From positions 13,031,043 to 13,095,042 of the forward strand of contig OY997643.1 in assembly GCA_963921795.1 (NCBI GenBank): 64,000 nt of DNA, written 5' to 3'. Below the pieces are notes generated by a model that made no database searches, had not been told where the DNA came from, and was given only the letters and a program-made list of their open reading frames with translations. Origin of the DNA: Nannobrachium achirus. Taxonomy: Eukaryota; Chordata; Actinopteri; Myctophiformes; Myctophidae. This document shows, one piece after another, positions 10,055 to 21,563 of the stretch (position 1 is its first letter; every line of letters starts with the position of its first letter). Both the position numbers and the translations under genes were made by a program.

Positions 10055-11708
10055 TATTCCATTCAGAACGGGTACACATTATTGCGTATTGTTATTTTAT
10101 GCTTTAACTATTGAAAGCAGATATACAGATATACAACTATTGAAAGCAGATATGCAGATATACAAGCTCACAGCGCGGCACCGAGTGCCGCGCTGTGTCT
10201 TTTGAATCCTTCAAAGGTTTTTTGAAAAAAACTATGTTTCTATGTCAGCAATCTGGCTGACAAGAAAAGGTCCTTTTCACTTAAATGGAGCTCAGTTAGT
10301 CTGTTCTTGAGAGACCTTTTCATGTGAGGAACCCCCAAAATGATATCTATTTGGCCACGGACCCCCATCTCAAAATATTTAGTTCCAGGGACCACCCAGA
10401 AGCAAAATTTGAGTTACACACGTTCGCTTTAAAAATACATATACAGTGATGTCATTACGTGCGCGTCCCGCGTCTCTGACGCATTCACGTTGCCTAGAGA
10501 CGCATTCACGTCAGTGTTCTGGGGTCCCACGGACGCATCACCTCCATTGGAAAATAACTTGGAATAAAAAAAGAAACTGAAAAAGTATCCAATTAAAATA
10601 TAACTTACAAATGTAAACGTTTGCTGACGGCGTCACGTGTATTTTCCGACAGCATTAAATTCATGATATTGTATTTATTATGTTAGTGTATACTGAGTGA
10701 GTCTGCTCACTGCTCAGACAGCGACCCCGCCTCCTCTCCCCCTGTCCTCTTCATCCTCTTCATTCAATAACAACTGGATGCACGCGCTATAGTTAGTTTA
10801 TAGATGTGGTGGACATTGGACAACGTGTTGAAGCCACACAGGTCTTCATTGCGTCTTTACAACAATAGCGACGATTAACGCCGTGGTGAACATGGTCAAA
10901 TAACCTTTATTGGCTCAACTACAACACGGAGGAAGCAAGCTAGCCTAGCATGTATGCTATCTGAGACAGTATGTATGTAGCCTAGGCTGCCTAACTGTTT
11001 GATTGATTATAGCGTTTTCGTGGCGGCGCCGTCCCTGTGGTGGTCCGCCGGGGCCGCGGACCACCGCGGCCGCCTGTGCCTTGCCCTCCCGCATCCATAG
11101 AGGGGCGGCACGTCCCTCTATGATCAACCGTTCAAAACAAAAGTAGCCGATCTACAAGCAATCCCAATCTACTGTTTTTGACCCAGTCCACTGGTTCTCT
11201 GTACAGCAGAGCAAACACAAGCACGGCAGATAGCATTTCCCCCATTCCATAGAAGCAATAACAGTACAAACAGGATACATCTCACTGAGAAGATCCATAT
11301 ATTATCGATGTATATAAAATAACAGGTGGCTGTTGATTATGAAGACTCGGTAAAAGCTTCTATCTGCGCCCCCAAGTGGTCAACATCCGATATTACCGGT
11401 GAACATAACCATAATAACCAATTCAATGCACTTTGTCTAAAATGACATGACGTGTTGAATTTTTGTGGGACCCATAAAATATCCCTGGGACGCATCCGAA
11501 AGACACTCCTTGGGTCCCGGGACTCATTACATTAAAAACCTATTAACATCACTGCATATATTCAAAGTTGTTCACACATTTTCACGACTTTTTCAAAAAA
11601 TAGCAGATCTACAAGCTCGCAGCGCGGCACTCGGTGCCGCGCTGTGAGCTTGTAGATCTGCTATTTTTCAATGGCTAAAGCATTCAATAATTCTAGGCCC
11701 TAAATGGG
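10055..11708 (+). mobile_element. PBA copy interrupted by a 1.1-kb insert
   Basis: The left end is worn (TTCCATTCAGAACGGG) and the right end is CTAAATGGG|TTAA. The left hairpin is rearranged, with a duplicated GAAAGCAGATAT segment. The right hairpin (11598-11672) is intact. Removing the insert and its duplication leaves about 540 bp. Confidence 0.8.
10444..11554. mobile_element. 1,111-bp DNA element with 6-bp target duplication
   Basis: Starts CAGTGATGTCATTACG and ends AACATCACTG. The host 6-mer CATATA is present on both sides (10438-10443, 11555-11560) and occurs once in uninterrupted PBA copies. There is no long open frame. The GC-rich block at 11025-11110 resembles 16080-16170. A half hairpin AGTAGCCGATCTACAAGC lies at 11143-11160. 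The superfamily is uncertain. Confidence 0.75.
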
Positions 11709-11712
11709 TTAA

Positions 11713-12283
11713 GGCAGTTCTGCATTCTATTAATGGTTTAAACAGGGAGGGAGCTGAAACCGACTCATGTACAATGCAACCAAAAAAAAAAAATAGCAAA
11801 CACAACAAACAACAACAACGAGAAAGGGAGCAGCAAAGCTCAATTAAACACCTCTAGATGAAATGCTGCTGCGATTTGCATCTCGCCGGGTCCCCGCGGA
11901 ACTCGGTCCATCTGTGGGGAACATCTACGCAGAAGACGACGGCGCGAGGTGTGCAAAGTGGGCGGTATCCGTGGACGCATCACTGCGTCGGCAGCAGATA
12001 TACAGTACAGTTGACATTAGAGATGACTGGAGGGCAAAGAGACGCTGTAACAATTATGACACTTCAAGTGAAACAATGTGCCGCGCCGCGTTGAGGAGCG
12101 ATCAGAGCGCCTCTTCATTAACAGCACACAGGAGGAAAAAAAGAAAAGACAAGACAATCTCCTGACAAGGGGCAACCCACTGCCAGCGTTATTGAAGTTG
12201 TACATCTATCTATAAATACCGCAACACTGTGTGTCTGTGTGTGAGTATTAGCCTGGCATGGCCAGACTGATATCACTGTAGCC
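11713..12283. other. Unassigned intronic sequence
   Basis: Two overlapping open frames (about 11860-12165) show no domain I recognise and no splice context that would support an exon. Confidence 0.35.
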
Positions 12284-12339
12284 ATGTTTCCATAAGCTTA
12301 TTCGAAAATAGGAAGCGAATAGGAAGAAATTTGCATTAA

Positions 12340-12705
12340 CCTGTTTGGTGCCAATCCCGAGTTTCCCGAGTTTGGGCCCTTTAAAAAAAAAAGTTTTTCA
12401 AAAATGTTTTTTGGACCTCAAAAAATGTATTAGGCATGATCGCGATCGCGAAATTGCATGTTTAACCCCCATACCAACCCCATCTTTCAAACATGGCAGC
12501 CATGTTTGTTTACATAATGTAAAAACATAATGGCTGATATCTCATGAATGCCTGAACAGATTTCCAAGCGGATTTCTTTGTTTGAAAGCTGTGAACAGCG
12601 TGCACACACATGATGCATGATCTAGGCATGGGAGTGCATGATCCGTGCACTATGAATTACATGGAAGTCTATGGAGACCATGGCATCGCGGACCTTCAAA
12701 GAGAT
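12340..12705 (+). mobile_element. PBC element (TTAA target), 366 bp
   Basis: Flanked by TTAA (12336-12339, 12706-12709). Contains CCCGAGTTTCCCGAGTTTGG and GCATGATCGCGATCGCGAAA, shared with 59417-59852 and, in reverse, with 63694-64000. Confidence 0.7.
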
Positions 12706-12910
12706 TTAATTGATAACAACAAAAGTGTTAAGACAAAGCGAACTTAGCATGTTTCCATTTGCGGGTGTCATTCGAATTAGCGACGGTCGCATGAGTTGAT
12801 CGGCTGATTTTTTCAGACCGAACCGAGACGTGAGCTCCGAACGACTGCTGTGACTTGCTGTCGCTGCACAGTGCACACTCATCCTGCAAGTTTCAGCGTC
12901 CTCTGGAAGG

Positions 12911-12982
12911 TGGCCGATCTGCAAGCTCACAGCGCGGCGCGGAGACGCGGATGCGAGCTGCTGTGAGCTTGTAGATCAGCCA
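12911..12982. repeat. GC-rich hairpin variant
   Basis: Arms TGGCCGATCTGCAAGCTCAC and GTGAGCTTGTAGATCAGCCA pair with two mismatches. The centre is a GCGGCGCGGAGACGCGG segment. Confidence 0.7.
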
Positions 12983-13529
12983 CTTTTGGCACGCAACACT
13001 GTGTGATGAGGAAGGGTTAGCCACGGATGGCTTGACTCCAGGAGGTGAAAACGGGAGGATTTTACACACGGCCGGTCCGTGTCACTCCATGTGTAACAAA
13101 CAACCAGTTTTTTTTTTGTGGGATAACGCTATACAATGGACGTTAAGCGGCAGGGGAAAGTGTTAAGTTGGAGGACAATATGGAGCCAGAACGTCATAAT
13201 CTATTCGCATTTATTGTCTGACCCGTTTCCATTCACAAATGCGCATTTAGTTTATTTGGTAAGTCTCAAAATCCACCCCCTCCAAGCGGATAAAAGTTTT
13301 TGCGTATAATGAAAGTTTATTCGAATTGTGTTTCCATAAAAAAAATAAAGCGAATAACCCTTAATGCGCATTAAGAGGCTTTATGGAAACGCCACTTGTG
13401 TAGATATTAGTCAGGAGTCTGTGTGGAACCTGCATTTCCAAGGGGCGGATTAGAAAATATTGCCTCTGGTGATAAACCTGCCCCATATGGGAGCGTGTCG
13501 ATATTGCGACGTAGCATTTGTTCCACGTC

Positions 13530-13688
13530 CCATTAGTTTGACGCTGGTCAATGCTAACCTGGTGAATTTGCCAACCTGCCGACGCTGGTGAATGCTAACC
13601 TGATGAATGTTGACCCCTATGCCTAAACCTAACCCATATTCTAACCTCAAAACTATGCCTAAACCTAACCCTTAGTCAAACTAATGAC
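13530..13688. mobile_element. Fold-back with CCTAACCC-like centre
   Basis: CATTAGTTTGACG near the left border faces GTCAAACTAATG at the right. The interior repeats GCTAACCTG and CCTAAACCTAACCC. It has the same plan as 8293-8479. Confidence 0.5.
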
Positions 13689-13999
13689 AGGAAAAAATAT
13701 CGAGCCTTCCCCCACCCCATGTTTGCATACTGAGCCCTGATTGGTCCCTCACTACTTCGGAGCGAGTGAAATCCAATCCAATCACCTTTTTTTGGTTGTT
13801 TTGCAGATTGGTCTGGTTTCCAGGCTATGTGCCTAACTGTCCAACCAATTGTCTTCAGATTTGGTGCATTTTGTTGACGCCCCAAGGAAGTCAGTGTAGA
13901 GCAGGGGTCCCAAACTTTTTTGTCTCAGGGCACCCCATGAATATCTTTTTTAATCCGAGGCACCCCCAATTTTCGCTCCCAGCACCTTATATTTATAGC

Positions 14000-14262
14000 A
14001 TATCGTCGTTGTCGGGTGGAAACCTTGTATCCAAAACCATTCGTTTTGTATTTATCATCTATAAAATGTACTAAACTAGTGAAAACAACAGATCTACAAG
14101 CACACAAAGCCTCCCGATGCGAGGCGTTGTGTGCTTGTAGATCGGCTGTTTTCACTAATTTTGTGCGACAGTCTTGTATGATGAAGCAGGGCTTTGCTTT
14201 ACCAAAAGACGTACACATTTGAAACTTGGAGATACAAGGTTTCTGCCCGACAGTGACGATAT
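14000..14262 (+). mobile_element. M4 element, 263 bp, with central hairpin
   Basis: Terminal repeats ATATCGTCGTTGTCGGGTGG and CCCGACAGTGACGATAT. The middle (14077-14157) is the M4 version of the shared hairpin: AGTGAAAACA(A/G)C outer stem, GATCTACAAGCACACAA core, loop in the GCCTC/GAGGC stem. The same unit lies in hAT-1 at 36993 and in a different hAT at 29655-30042. Confidence 0.8.
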
Positions 14263-14390
14263 TTTAGTGATTATGTTGCGAGGAACACGTTGAGATAATA
14301 GCAATTTTGATTAGAACTGACTGAAAATAACTTTGTTCTTCAAGTTTAAAATGATACTAAATATATGTGTCCAAATAAATTCCAAATATA

Positions 14391-15392
14391 ACTAGTAAGA
14401 CACCTGAGGGTGACATGCGACCTCAGGGTGACATGTCGCGCCAATTCTTGACCATCTGGCCAACCACAGCGTTTCTCTGATGATTCTAGTTGTTGTCATT
14501 CTGGGGGTAGTTTGTTCATGTTTTTGTGAGGGTATCAACCCTAGGAGACACGGGGAGAACATGCAAACTCCACACAGAAAGGCCCTATCGCCCACACCCT
14601 AGTTGGGGTTGGCGATAGGGCCTTTCTGTGTGGAGTTTGCCTAAACATGGAGATGTGGTACAGAATGACTCATATATGGGCATAAAAGGTATGTCATGTG
14701 ACATCACTTCCTGTACAGACAGTCAGACAGACAGCCATTTACTCCGGCCTAACAATGGCTACTGTCTATGACGGTAGTCCCATATGACATGATGGACTGG
14801 ACTATCTCCATATATAGTGTTCTCCACATCTCCATGTTTAGGCCAAACAGGTTTTCTCCATTTCTCCATGTATAGGTCCAAATGCCCAACGTTGAGCTTG
14901 ACAACGAAACGTTCTTAACACAGCCGCCCCCATATTTACTTTAGAAAATATGTAAAATTCTAAGAACGTTTCGAGTACCGGTTTGATACAAGAGCGAATA
15001 AGCGCTACACTTCTGGAATCCTGTGCGTCGACTTGAAGTCGGATCCAGGCCTAATAACTTTATCTGGCCGCCCCGTTGCCACCTCCTTACATTTTCTTTT
15101 CTGAGACTGCCGACTGCACATTGTACCTCATCCACCCTTTCTTCTTTCTCCTTTTGGTATCTTTATCCTCCTCCACCTTTTTTTCTTTTTTATTCTTCTC
15201 TTTTTTTTTCTTTCTTAGTCTTGTGTATCCTTCTCTTTTTTTTGTCTTTCTTAGTCTTGTGTAGCCGCCCTGTACAGGAAGTGATGTCACAACTCGCTGA
15301 CATCACACTGACATCACTTCCTGTACAGAAGGATTACAGAAGGTCACTCAAGCGACAAGGTTTTTCAGGGTAAATGTGACCTTCGGTCGCAA
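14391..15392 (+). mobile_element. R1K repeat, copy 1
   Basis: About 1 kb, shared with 27388-28519. Starts CTAGTAAGACACCTGAGG and ends TGTGACCTTCGGTCGCAAT. It contains a reversed SINE piece and its own mirror (14563-14640), CATATATGGGCAT and CATCACTTCCTGTACAG modules, a pyrimidine tract at 15130-15260, and an inverted repeat of 19-bp arms at 15271-15327 (TGTACAGGAAGTGATGTCA). No transposase frame; class unknown. Confidence 0.7.
14563..14640. repeat. Perfect 30-bp-arm palindrome made from a SINE
   Basis: Arms GCAAACTCCACACAGAAAGG... at 14563-14592 and its exact complement at 14611-14640 around an 18-bp loop. The same arm occurs singly inside the tRNA-derived SINE at 43126-43623, so a SINE segment has been mirrored. 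Confidence 0.85.
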
Positions 15393-15765
15393 TCAATTTA
15401 TCTCGCGGCACCCCTGGACTGCCGTCGCAGCACCCCAGGGTGCCCCGTCACCCACTTTGAAAACCCCTGGTGTAGAGAGTGAAGTCAGTCGGTTCAGCAG
15501 CAGCGAATGACGTACACAGGCTTCTTTTATTCAAATCAAGGAAAAGAGGATGTTTGCGTACCATTACTGGACCACGTTCTGTATTGCTTTTCTGATGTGT
15601 TTTTTTCCCCTGGTCTTTTATGCTAGTGAAAGGCAGAACACTGTTGGCCATTATAATTGCCTTTTAGCCACTTTTGCATATTATAAGTCATTATGATGCT
15701 GTAATTTATAGATCCATGGGCAGCAAATTACAGCGTTCAACAGAGCCATGTCTTTGTTACTTTAA

Positions 15766-16857
15766 CCCATTTAGAACGGGTACACATTTTGTGTATCATT
15801 ATTTTATGCTTTAACTATTGAAAAATAGCAGATATACAAGCTCACAGCGCGGCACCGAGTGCCGCGCTGTGAGCTTGTAGATCTGCTATTTTTGAAAAAT
15901 CGTGAAAATTTGAATTTTGACCCGATTCTATAAGTGTCTTTTGAATCCTTCTAAGACACACACCTACGTTTCTATGTCAGCAATCTGGCCGGCCATCGTC
16001 AAAAAAAGGTCCTTTTCACTTAAAGCTATACTGTGTAAGTTGCTCAACTAGTGGTCAGAGCTGTATAGCAGCTATTTCGTCCGCGGTATTTCGGCCGTTT
16101 TTCGCCGCGGACCGGGCCTCTCGCCACCGCGTCTGCCTCCACCTCGCCGAGATCTATCTTTAGAGGGGTCCCTGGTTCCTGTGCGTTCAGGCATTCCGGA
16201 GAAACACACTCCTTCACCCGAGTATGTTGTTGTTATGTTGAGGCAAGCTACTTCCTGAGTGAGAAGTCAGCAAGATGCGCCTGTGATTGGCCGGTAGTGT
16301 ACCATGTGTTTATGATTGGCGATATGATTGGCCAACGTATACACATGATGCAGATGACGTCATTTTGCCGCGAAATTCTCCCCCCCTCACGGCTCATAGA
16401 AAACATATAAAGAGAAGGCTTTAGAAGCTGAAATTAACGGAGTGGGGGTTCTAAAACTTTAGCGATTTAACAGTTAGGACAATTTTAAGATTTGTTTTAT
16501 AAAAAAAGTTACATGGTATAACTTTAACTGGAGCTCAGTTAGTCTGTTCTTGAGAGACTACTGTGTCAGTGGTTCTCAAACCTTTTCATGTGAAGGACCC
16601 CCCAAAATAATATTTATTTGACCACGGACCCCCATCTGAAAATATTTTGTTCCAGGGACCACGAGAAGCAAAATTTTAGTTACAAACGTTCGCTTTGAAA
16701 ACACATATATTCAAAGATTCGCACACATTTTCACGACCTTTTCCAAAAATAGCAGATCTACAAGCTCGCAGCGCGGCACTCGGTGCCGCGCTGTGAGCTT
16801 GTATATCTGCTATTTTTCACTGGTTAAAGCATTCAATAATTCTAGGGCCTAAATGGG
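15766..16857 (+). mobile_element. PBA copy, full length, with nested TTAA element
   Basis: TTAA|CCCATTTAG left and CTAAATGGG right. Both hairpins are intact (15823-15895 with loop CACCGAGTG; 16744-16820 with CACTCGGTG). Without the 504-bp insertion plus duplication it is 588 bp, my best estimate of the PBA unit. Confidence 0.9.
16024..16523. mobile_element. 500-bp TTAA element nested in PBA
   Basis: TTAA is present at both borders (16020-16023, 16524-16527). In other PBA copies the site reads TTTTCACTTAACTGGAGC uninterrupted, so this is a clean filled site. Ends AGCTATACTGTGTAAGTT and, inverted, AGTTATACCATGTAACTT. Confidence 0.88.
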
Positions 16858-16862
16858 TTTAA

Positions 16863-17730
16863 AAAGACCTCTCATTATCCCATCATGTAGCTGCTATGTC
16901 TAAAAAACGCCGGGAGAAAAAGCCTCACAGTATTTTTTCCCCTCCGAGCCAGAGTCTGGTTTTGATAGGAAACAATGCATCAACACAAGGAGCTTAGAAA
17001 CTCCTCTCCGTCACCCCTCACTCCAATTATCTCTGCTCTGTTCTCTGCACTGCTCCTGCAGACACGTTCACGCGCTACGCAGGGAGAGACCAAACCATTG
17101 TGCAGCGTGGGAGAAACTATAAATCAAAGGCAAGCTTTATGTTGTTGATTTTTTTTCTGCCACAGTAGGACTTGCCAAATCTGATCAATTTAACCAAAGC
17201 CTGGTACAATGACGAATGATTCATATTAATTATGTTACTACAATTTACAATTTAGGTATTTAGCAGACTCCAAAGTCACAAAGAGAGTGTTCCATGAATA
17301 TTATTGTCAAAGAACAACAGGGTAAAGCCCGAGTAAAGCCTGAGAAAACTTATCACAGAACAACACGTTGTGAGCTTGTGCATCTGCTATTTCCGGGGGT
17401 GAAACACCGGTGCGCAACTGAAGTATAAATGCTTCCGTTTCAGTAGTCAAGGAGCAGAGGGCTCAGATAGTTTTTTTTTTAATAATAAATAAGCATAACA
17501 ATTAAACAATAAACTCTGCATTCCATCTAAATAACATAAGTACTGTACTGTAGCAGGAGACTTCCCATACATGATCTGATCAATAAACGTCTAGTTTCTC
17601 GATGTTTCACATTGGCTTCCAATGCAAAAGACAAAATGGCTACATGTATCTAAGCTGGTTCAAATGCTGCAATGGGGTTCTGAACTGTTGCTTTGCATCT
17701 CTGAGGATTTGAAAGCACTGGAGCCTTCTC
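16863..17730. other. Unassigned intronic sequence
   Basis: No gene recognised. A lone right hairpin arm (CGTTGTGAGCTTGTGCATCTGC) lies at 17365-17390. Confidence 0.4.
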
Positions 17731-18018
<288 letters not shown>

Positions 18019-18412
18019 TACTGTACATTTGATTAGGCTACAGAGCCTACATGTCAAGGATTAACTGAGTCAGTGCTCTCCGCAAGAACAAAAAGGGCTT
18101 AGCGTGCACAGCGGCAGCGGCGGCGGCTGCCCACACCGCTGCTATGATCTCAGAGCTAGTGGAGTAGAACAGATCCCATGATGTACAATACCCTAAGCCT
18201 ATATCTTTTCACTATGGAGAGAATTTAATGCGCTGTAAGCAAATCTGCTAGGAGGAAAGCATATTTTATGACTTGCGAGTTGCAGCCTTGCTCTTGTAAT
18301 GGAAAACGTACACTCTGACCCGCGGTACGCAGTCCATAAGAGCTGATGGGGTGGGGTGGAGTGGGGGGGATTGGTGGGGTGCACATAATCCAAGGAGCTA
18401 TTTCTCTCTTAA

Positions 18413-19107
18413 AGCATTTAGGCCGTGAACGCATTTCTGTGTCACTTTAGATTTGAGCCAGTTTACCCATTATTTTATGATTTAACTATTAAAAAAATAG
18501 CAGATATACAAGCTCACAGCGCAGCACCGAGTGCTGCGCTGCGAGCTTGTAGATCTGCTATTTTTGAAAGATTGTGAACGTTTTGTGCAAGTCTTCTAAA
18601 TGTCTTCTAAATCCTTCTTCTAAAAACAGTGGTTCTCAAACGTTTTCATGTCAACGACCCCCAAAATTAAATAAATCTCAAAAATATGTTGTTCCAGGGA
18701 CCACCCAGAAACAAATATTTGAGTTACAAATGTTCGCTTTTAAAAGAAATATATTCAGGGGCACCCACTGGCCTACTGGTCCAGGCGCATACCACTTAGG
18801 CATTGCCACACAGGCATGGATGCCTGGCGGTGGCGCCGGTTCGATTCCTGATCCGGACGAACTTTACCGTGTGTCACTCCCCATCTTTCCCCCCATTTCA
18901 TGTCAGTCTACTGTCCTATCAATAAAGGCATAAAAGCCCCAAAAAACTAATCTTAAATAAAACAAACGCTTGCTTTTAAAGAGATATATTTCAAAGACTT
19001 GCAAAAGAAATTGTGATTTAAAAGAAATAGCAGATCTAAAAGCTTGAGCTTGTATATCTGCTCTTTGTCAATAGTTAAAGCATTCAATAACCCTAGGCCT
19101 AAATGTC
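18413..19107 (+). mobile_element. PBA copy split by a SINE
   Basis: TTAA at 18409-18412 and 19108-19111. The left hairpin (18494-18566) has loop CACCGAGTG. The right hairpin is reduced to AGATCTAAAAGCTTGAGCTT (19027-19066). Confidence 0.8.
18757..18965 (+). mobile_element. tRNA-derived SINE
   Basis: A tRNA-like head with B-box GGTTCGATTCC (18838) is followed by a body ending CAATAAAGGCATAAAAGCCCC and a short A-rich tail. It is flanked by imperfect copies of host sequence GCTTTTAAAGA(A)ATATATT (18736-18754 and about 18972-18990), the expected target duplication. Confidence 0.8.
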
Positions 19108-19273
19108 TTAAAGCACACAGAGGCCTGCGGTACCCACATAGCCTGGCTGCTATGACCAATGCTTCCCGAGTGACTGGTGGAACTGGACTCTGCGTCGCAG
19201 TCCCCCAGCGCACGGGCCGGACTCGGCGGCTCCTTCATGGCGAGTCCCCTCTCTCCCTTTAGTATCTGCTTAA

Positions 19274-19873
19274 CCCATTTAGTTCTAGAATTATTGAATG
19301 CTTTAACCAGTGAAAAAATAGCAGATATACAAGCTCACAGCGCGGCACCGAGTGCCGCGCTGCGAGCTTGTAGATCTGCTATTTTTTGAAAAAGTTGTGA
19401 AAATGTGTGCAAATCTTTGAATATATGTATTTTCAAAGCAAAAATGTGTAACTCAAAATTTGCTTCTGGGGTGGTCCCTGGAACTAAATATTTTGAGATG
19501 GGGGTCCGTGGCCAAATACATATAATTTTGGGGGTCCTTCACATGAAAAGGTTTGAGAACCACTGACATAGTAGTCTCTCAAGAACAGACTAACTGAGCT
19601 CCAGTTAAGTGAACCTTTTCTTCGACGATGCGATGGCTATGGCCAGATTGCTGACATAGAATCAAAGGTTTTTCAAAAAATCTTAGAAGGATTGAAAAGA
19701 CACTTATGGAATCGGGTCAAAATTATAGTTTTCACGATTTTTCAAAAATAGCAGATCTACGAGCTCGCAGCGCGGCACTCGGTGCCGCGCTGTGAGCTTG
19801 TATATCTGCTATTTTTCAATAGTTAAAGCATAAAATAATGATACACAATGTAGTGTACCCGTTCTGAATGGGT
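19274..19873 (-). mobile_element. PBA copy, full length
   Basis: TTAA at 19270-19273 and 19874-19877. Both hairpins are complete (19317-19386 and 19746-19817). About 600 bp without insertions. Confidence 0.9.
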
Positions 19874-20167
19874 TTAACAGTCCAGGCACTGGGAATGAAC
19901 TCCATTACTGGGAGAAGGTTTTCTGTTCCCTACCCTCCCGTCTTTTTTCTTCTTCCTCGACGGCTTCTCATTGTTTGCGTTCCGTGACACGGGGGACCGG
20001 CGTCTCCCACGGGTCCTCCACTGCAGGCGGAGCGCTGATTCCTTTTCCCACCTCCCTCCACTCCCTCAAAACGGTGAACCGTAGGGGCCTCCGCGTCGTC
20101 ACGGGTGACTTTCGTGATAGTGGGTTTGTTTGGGTTCCCCCAGGGGTTGGGGGGCGACTGGATGCGT

Positions 20168-20186
20168 TTGGTGTGTGTGTGTGTGT

Positions 20187-20239
<53 letters not shown>
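20168..20239. repeat. GT microsatellite
   Basis: GT run with one AT interruption. Confidence 0.95.
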
Positions 20240-20243
<4 letters not shown>

Positions 20244-20286
20244 CGTCGAACAAGTGCCCTTCAGCAGGGCGTGTATATAAAGTATA

Positions 20287-20540
20287 TTGCACTGTCGGGC
20301 AGAAATCTTGTATCTCCAAGTTTCAAATGTGTATGTTTTTTTTCGCAAAGTAAAGCCCTGCTTCGTCATACAAGGCCGTCGCACAAAGGTAGTGAAAACA
20401 GCAGATCTACAAGCACACAACCGCGAGGCGTTGTGTGCTTGTAGATCGGCTGTTTTCACTAGTATGACTCATTTTTAAAAAGATAAATGCAAAACGAACG
20501 GTTTTGGACATACAAGGTTTTCACCCGATAATGACGATAT
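20287..20540 (-). mobile_element. M4 element with hairpin
   Basis: ACTGTCGGGCAGAAATCTTG on the left and ACCCGATAATGACGATAT on the right. The hairpin at 20390-20461 has lost part of the loop stem. It stands free of the hAT-1 ends seen around other copies. Confidence 0.7.
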
Positions 20541-20715
20541 ACTGTATAAGCCTGTGACACTTCACGGCACACACGTATCTCCAGGCGTGTGTGCTTTCCC
20601 ATCACCGTGTTGCGTGCGGTGGCAGAGCTTCTTATAAAACCAAACCAGAACGATGCAGGGTTATAAAACCGCCTTATATCACTCACCACTTAAACCCTGT
20701 ATACTTTGTTGTACG

Positions 20716-20759
20716 TCAAATAGCCAATCTAAAAGATTGTAGATTTATGCTATTTTCGC
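20716..20759. repeat. Short hairpin remnant
   Basis: AAATAGCCAATCTAAAAG faces GATTGTAGATTTATGCTATTTTCG, a decayed form of the shared module in which most of the loop stem is gone. Confidence 0.5.
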
Positions 20760-20929
20760 ATAATGTTAGCCCTATTTTATTTATGCTCAATATTTGACTA
20801 TTTTTGCTGAATGTTCCCCTATTGCCCAGAACATCAGAAATGAGATGCTAGGGTCCTTGTGGTTAAATAATTTAGACCTGTTACCACCTATACGTTGTTA
20901 TACAGTACATTGACTTTCACATCGGGTGC

Positions 20930-21290
20930 CAACCTCTGTCTAAAAATATATATATTTATTACATAAAAGTACATTTTCTTGAAACTTTAATATATTTATT
21001 TCAAACTTTCATACAGTATATTCTAGATACATTGCATATTCAGTGAATTATTCCAAACCTTTTTTGTTAAAATTTCAATTTATTATGACATACAGCTCAT
21101 GAATATCAAAAGTCCATATTTCAAAATATTACAATATTACACGAGACCACTCAAAACAAGGATTTATAATAGAGAAATGTCAACCTTCTGAAGTCAGAGT
21201 TGCTTGAAGTCCAGTGGAGGTTTCCGCAGTAATATTCAATTTTTTTAGATGGATCTGTACATAATAGCAACATCTTTTATTTTACATTTT
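20930..21290. repeat. Probable old DNA-transposon fragment
   Basis: Contains TTATGACATACAGCTCATGA and ATAATAGAGAAATGTCAACC, words I associate with a common fish transposon-derived repeat. Termini are not visible and the family is not assigned. Confidence 0.35.
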
Positions 21291-21563
21291 TTTGTTTTTC
21301 AGAAAGGTTAGGTTAGGGCTTTAGAAGCCATTTTTAGAATGGGTCTCAAGTCTAAATGGGTTAAATGACTCTGTCGTCCACCAAAAGAAAAAGAAAAAAA
21401 CCTAAAGTACAAGCCAGGACAATCCACCCCACACATCTGACGTAATCTTACTGAGCTGTCAGACAGAGAGAGGATCAAAGTGCAAGCATCACTACTGAAT
21501 ATCTTCCCTTTTCTCCCTTCATCCACACTGGACACACTGTAGGCCCAGACATCACCACAGGGG

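Larger units (their letters stand above)
12284..13391. mobile_element. Element with GTTTCCATAA ends, carrying PBC and a hairpin
   Basis: Opposed termini TGTTTCCATAAGC (12284) and GGCTTTATGGAAACG (13391), with further matching GCGAATA words inside, suggest one MITE-like element. It carries a PBC copy (12340-12705) and a GC-rich variant of the shared hairpin (12911-12982, arms GGCCGATCTGCAAGCTCACA and its partner). Confidence 0.5.
13902..15469 (+). mobile_element. hAT-1 copy with M4 and R1K nested inside
   Basis: Ends CAGGGGTCCCAAACTTTTTT and CACTTTGAAAACCCCTG are flanked by a perfect 8-bp duplication GTGTAGAG (13894-13901, 15470-15477). M4 occupies 14000-14262 and R1K about 14391-15392. Confidence 0.9.

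Noticed and set aside
11858-12165. Two overlapping 78- and 100-codon open frames as a host exon
   Set aside because: No homology I recognise, no splice context, and both frames open only by chance over GC-rich sequence.
12284-13391. Solo LTRs or endogenous retrovirus
   Set aside because: I looked for TG...CA long terminal repeats and gag/pol motifs across the window and found none; the termini here are inverted, not direct.
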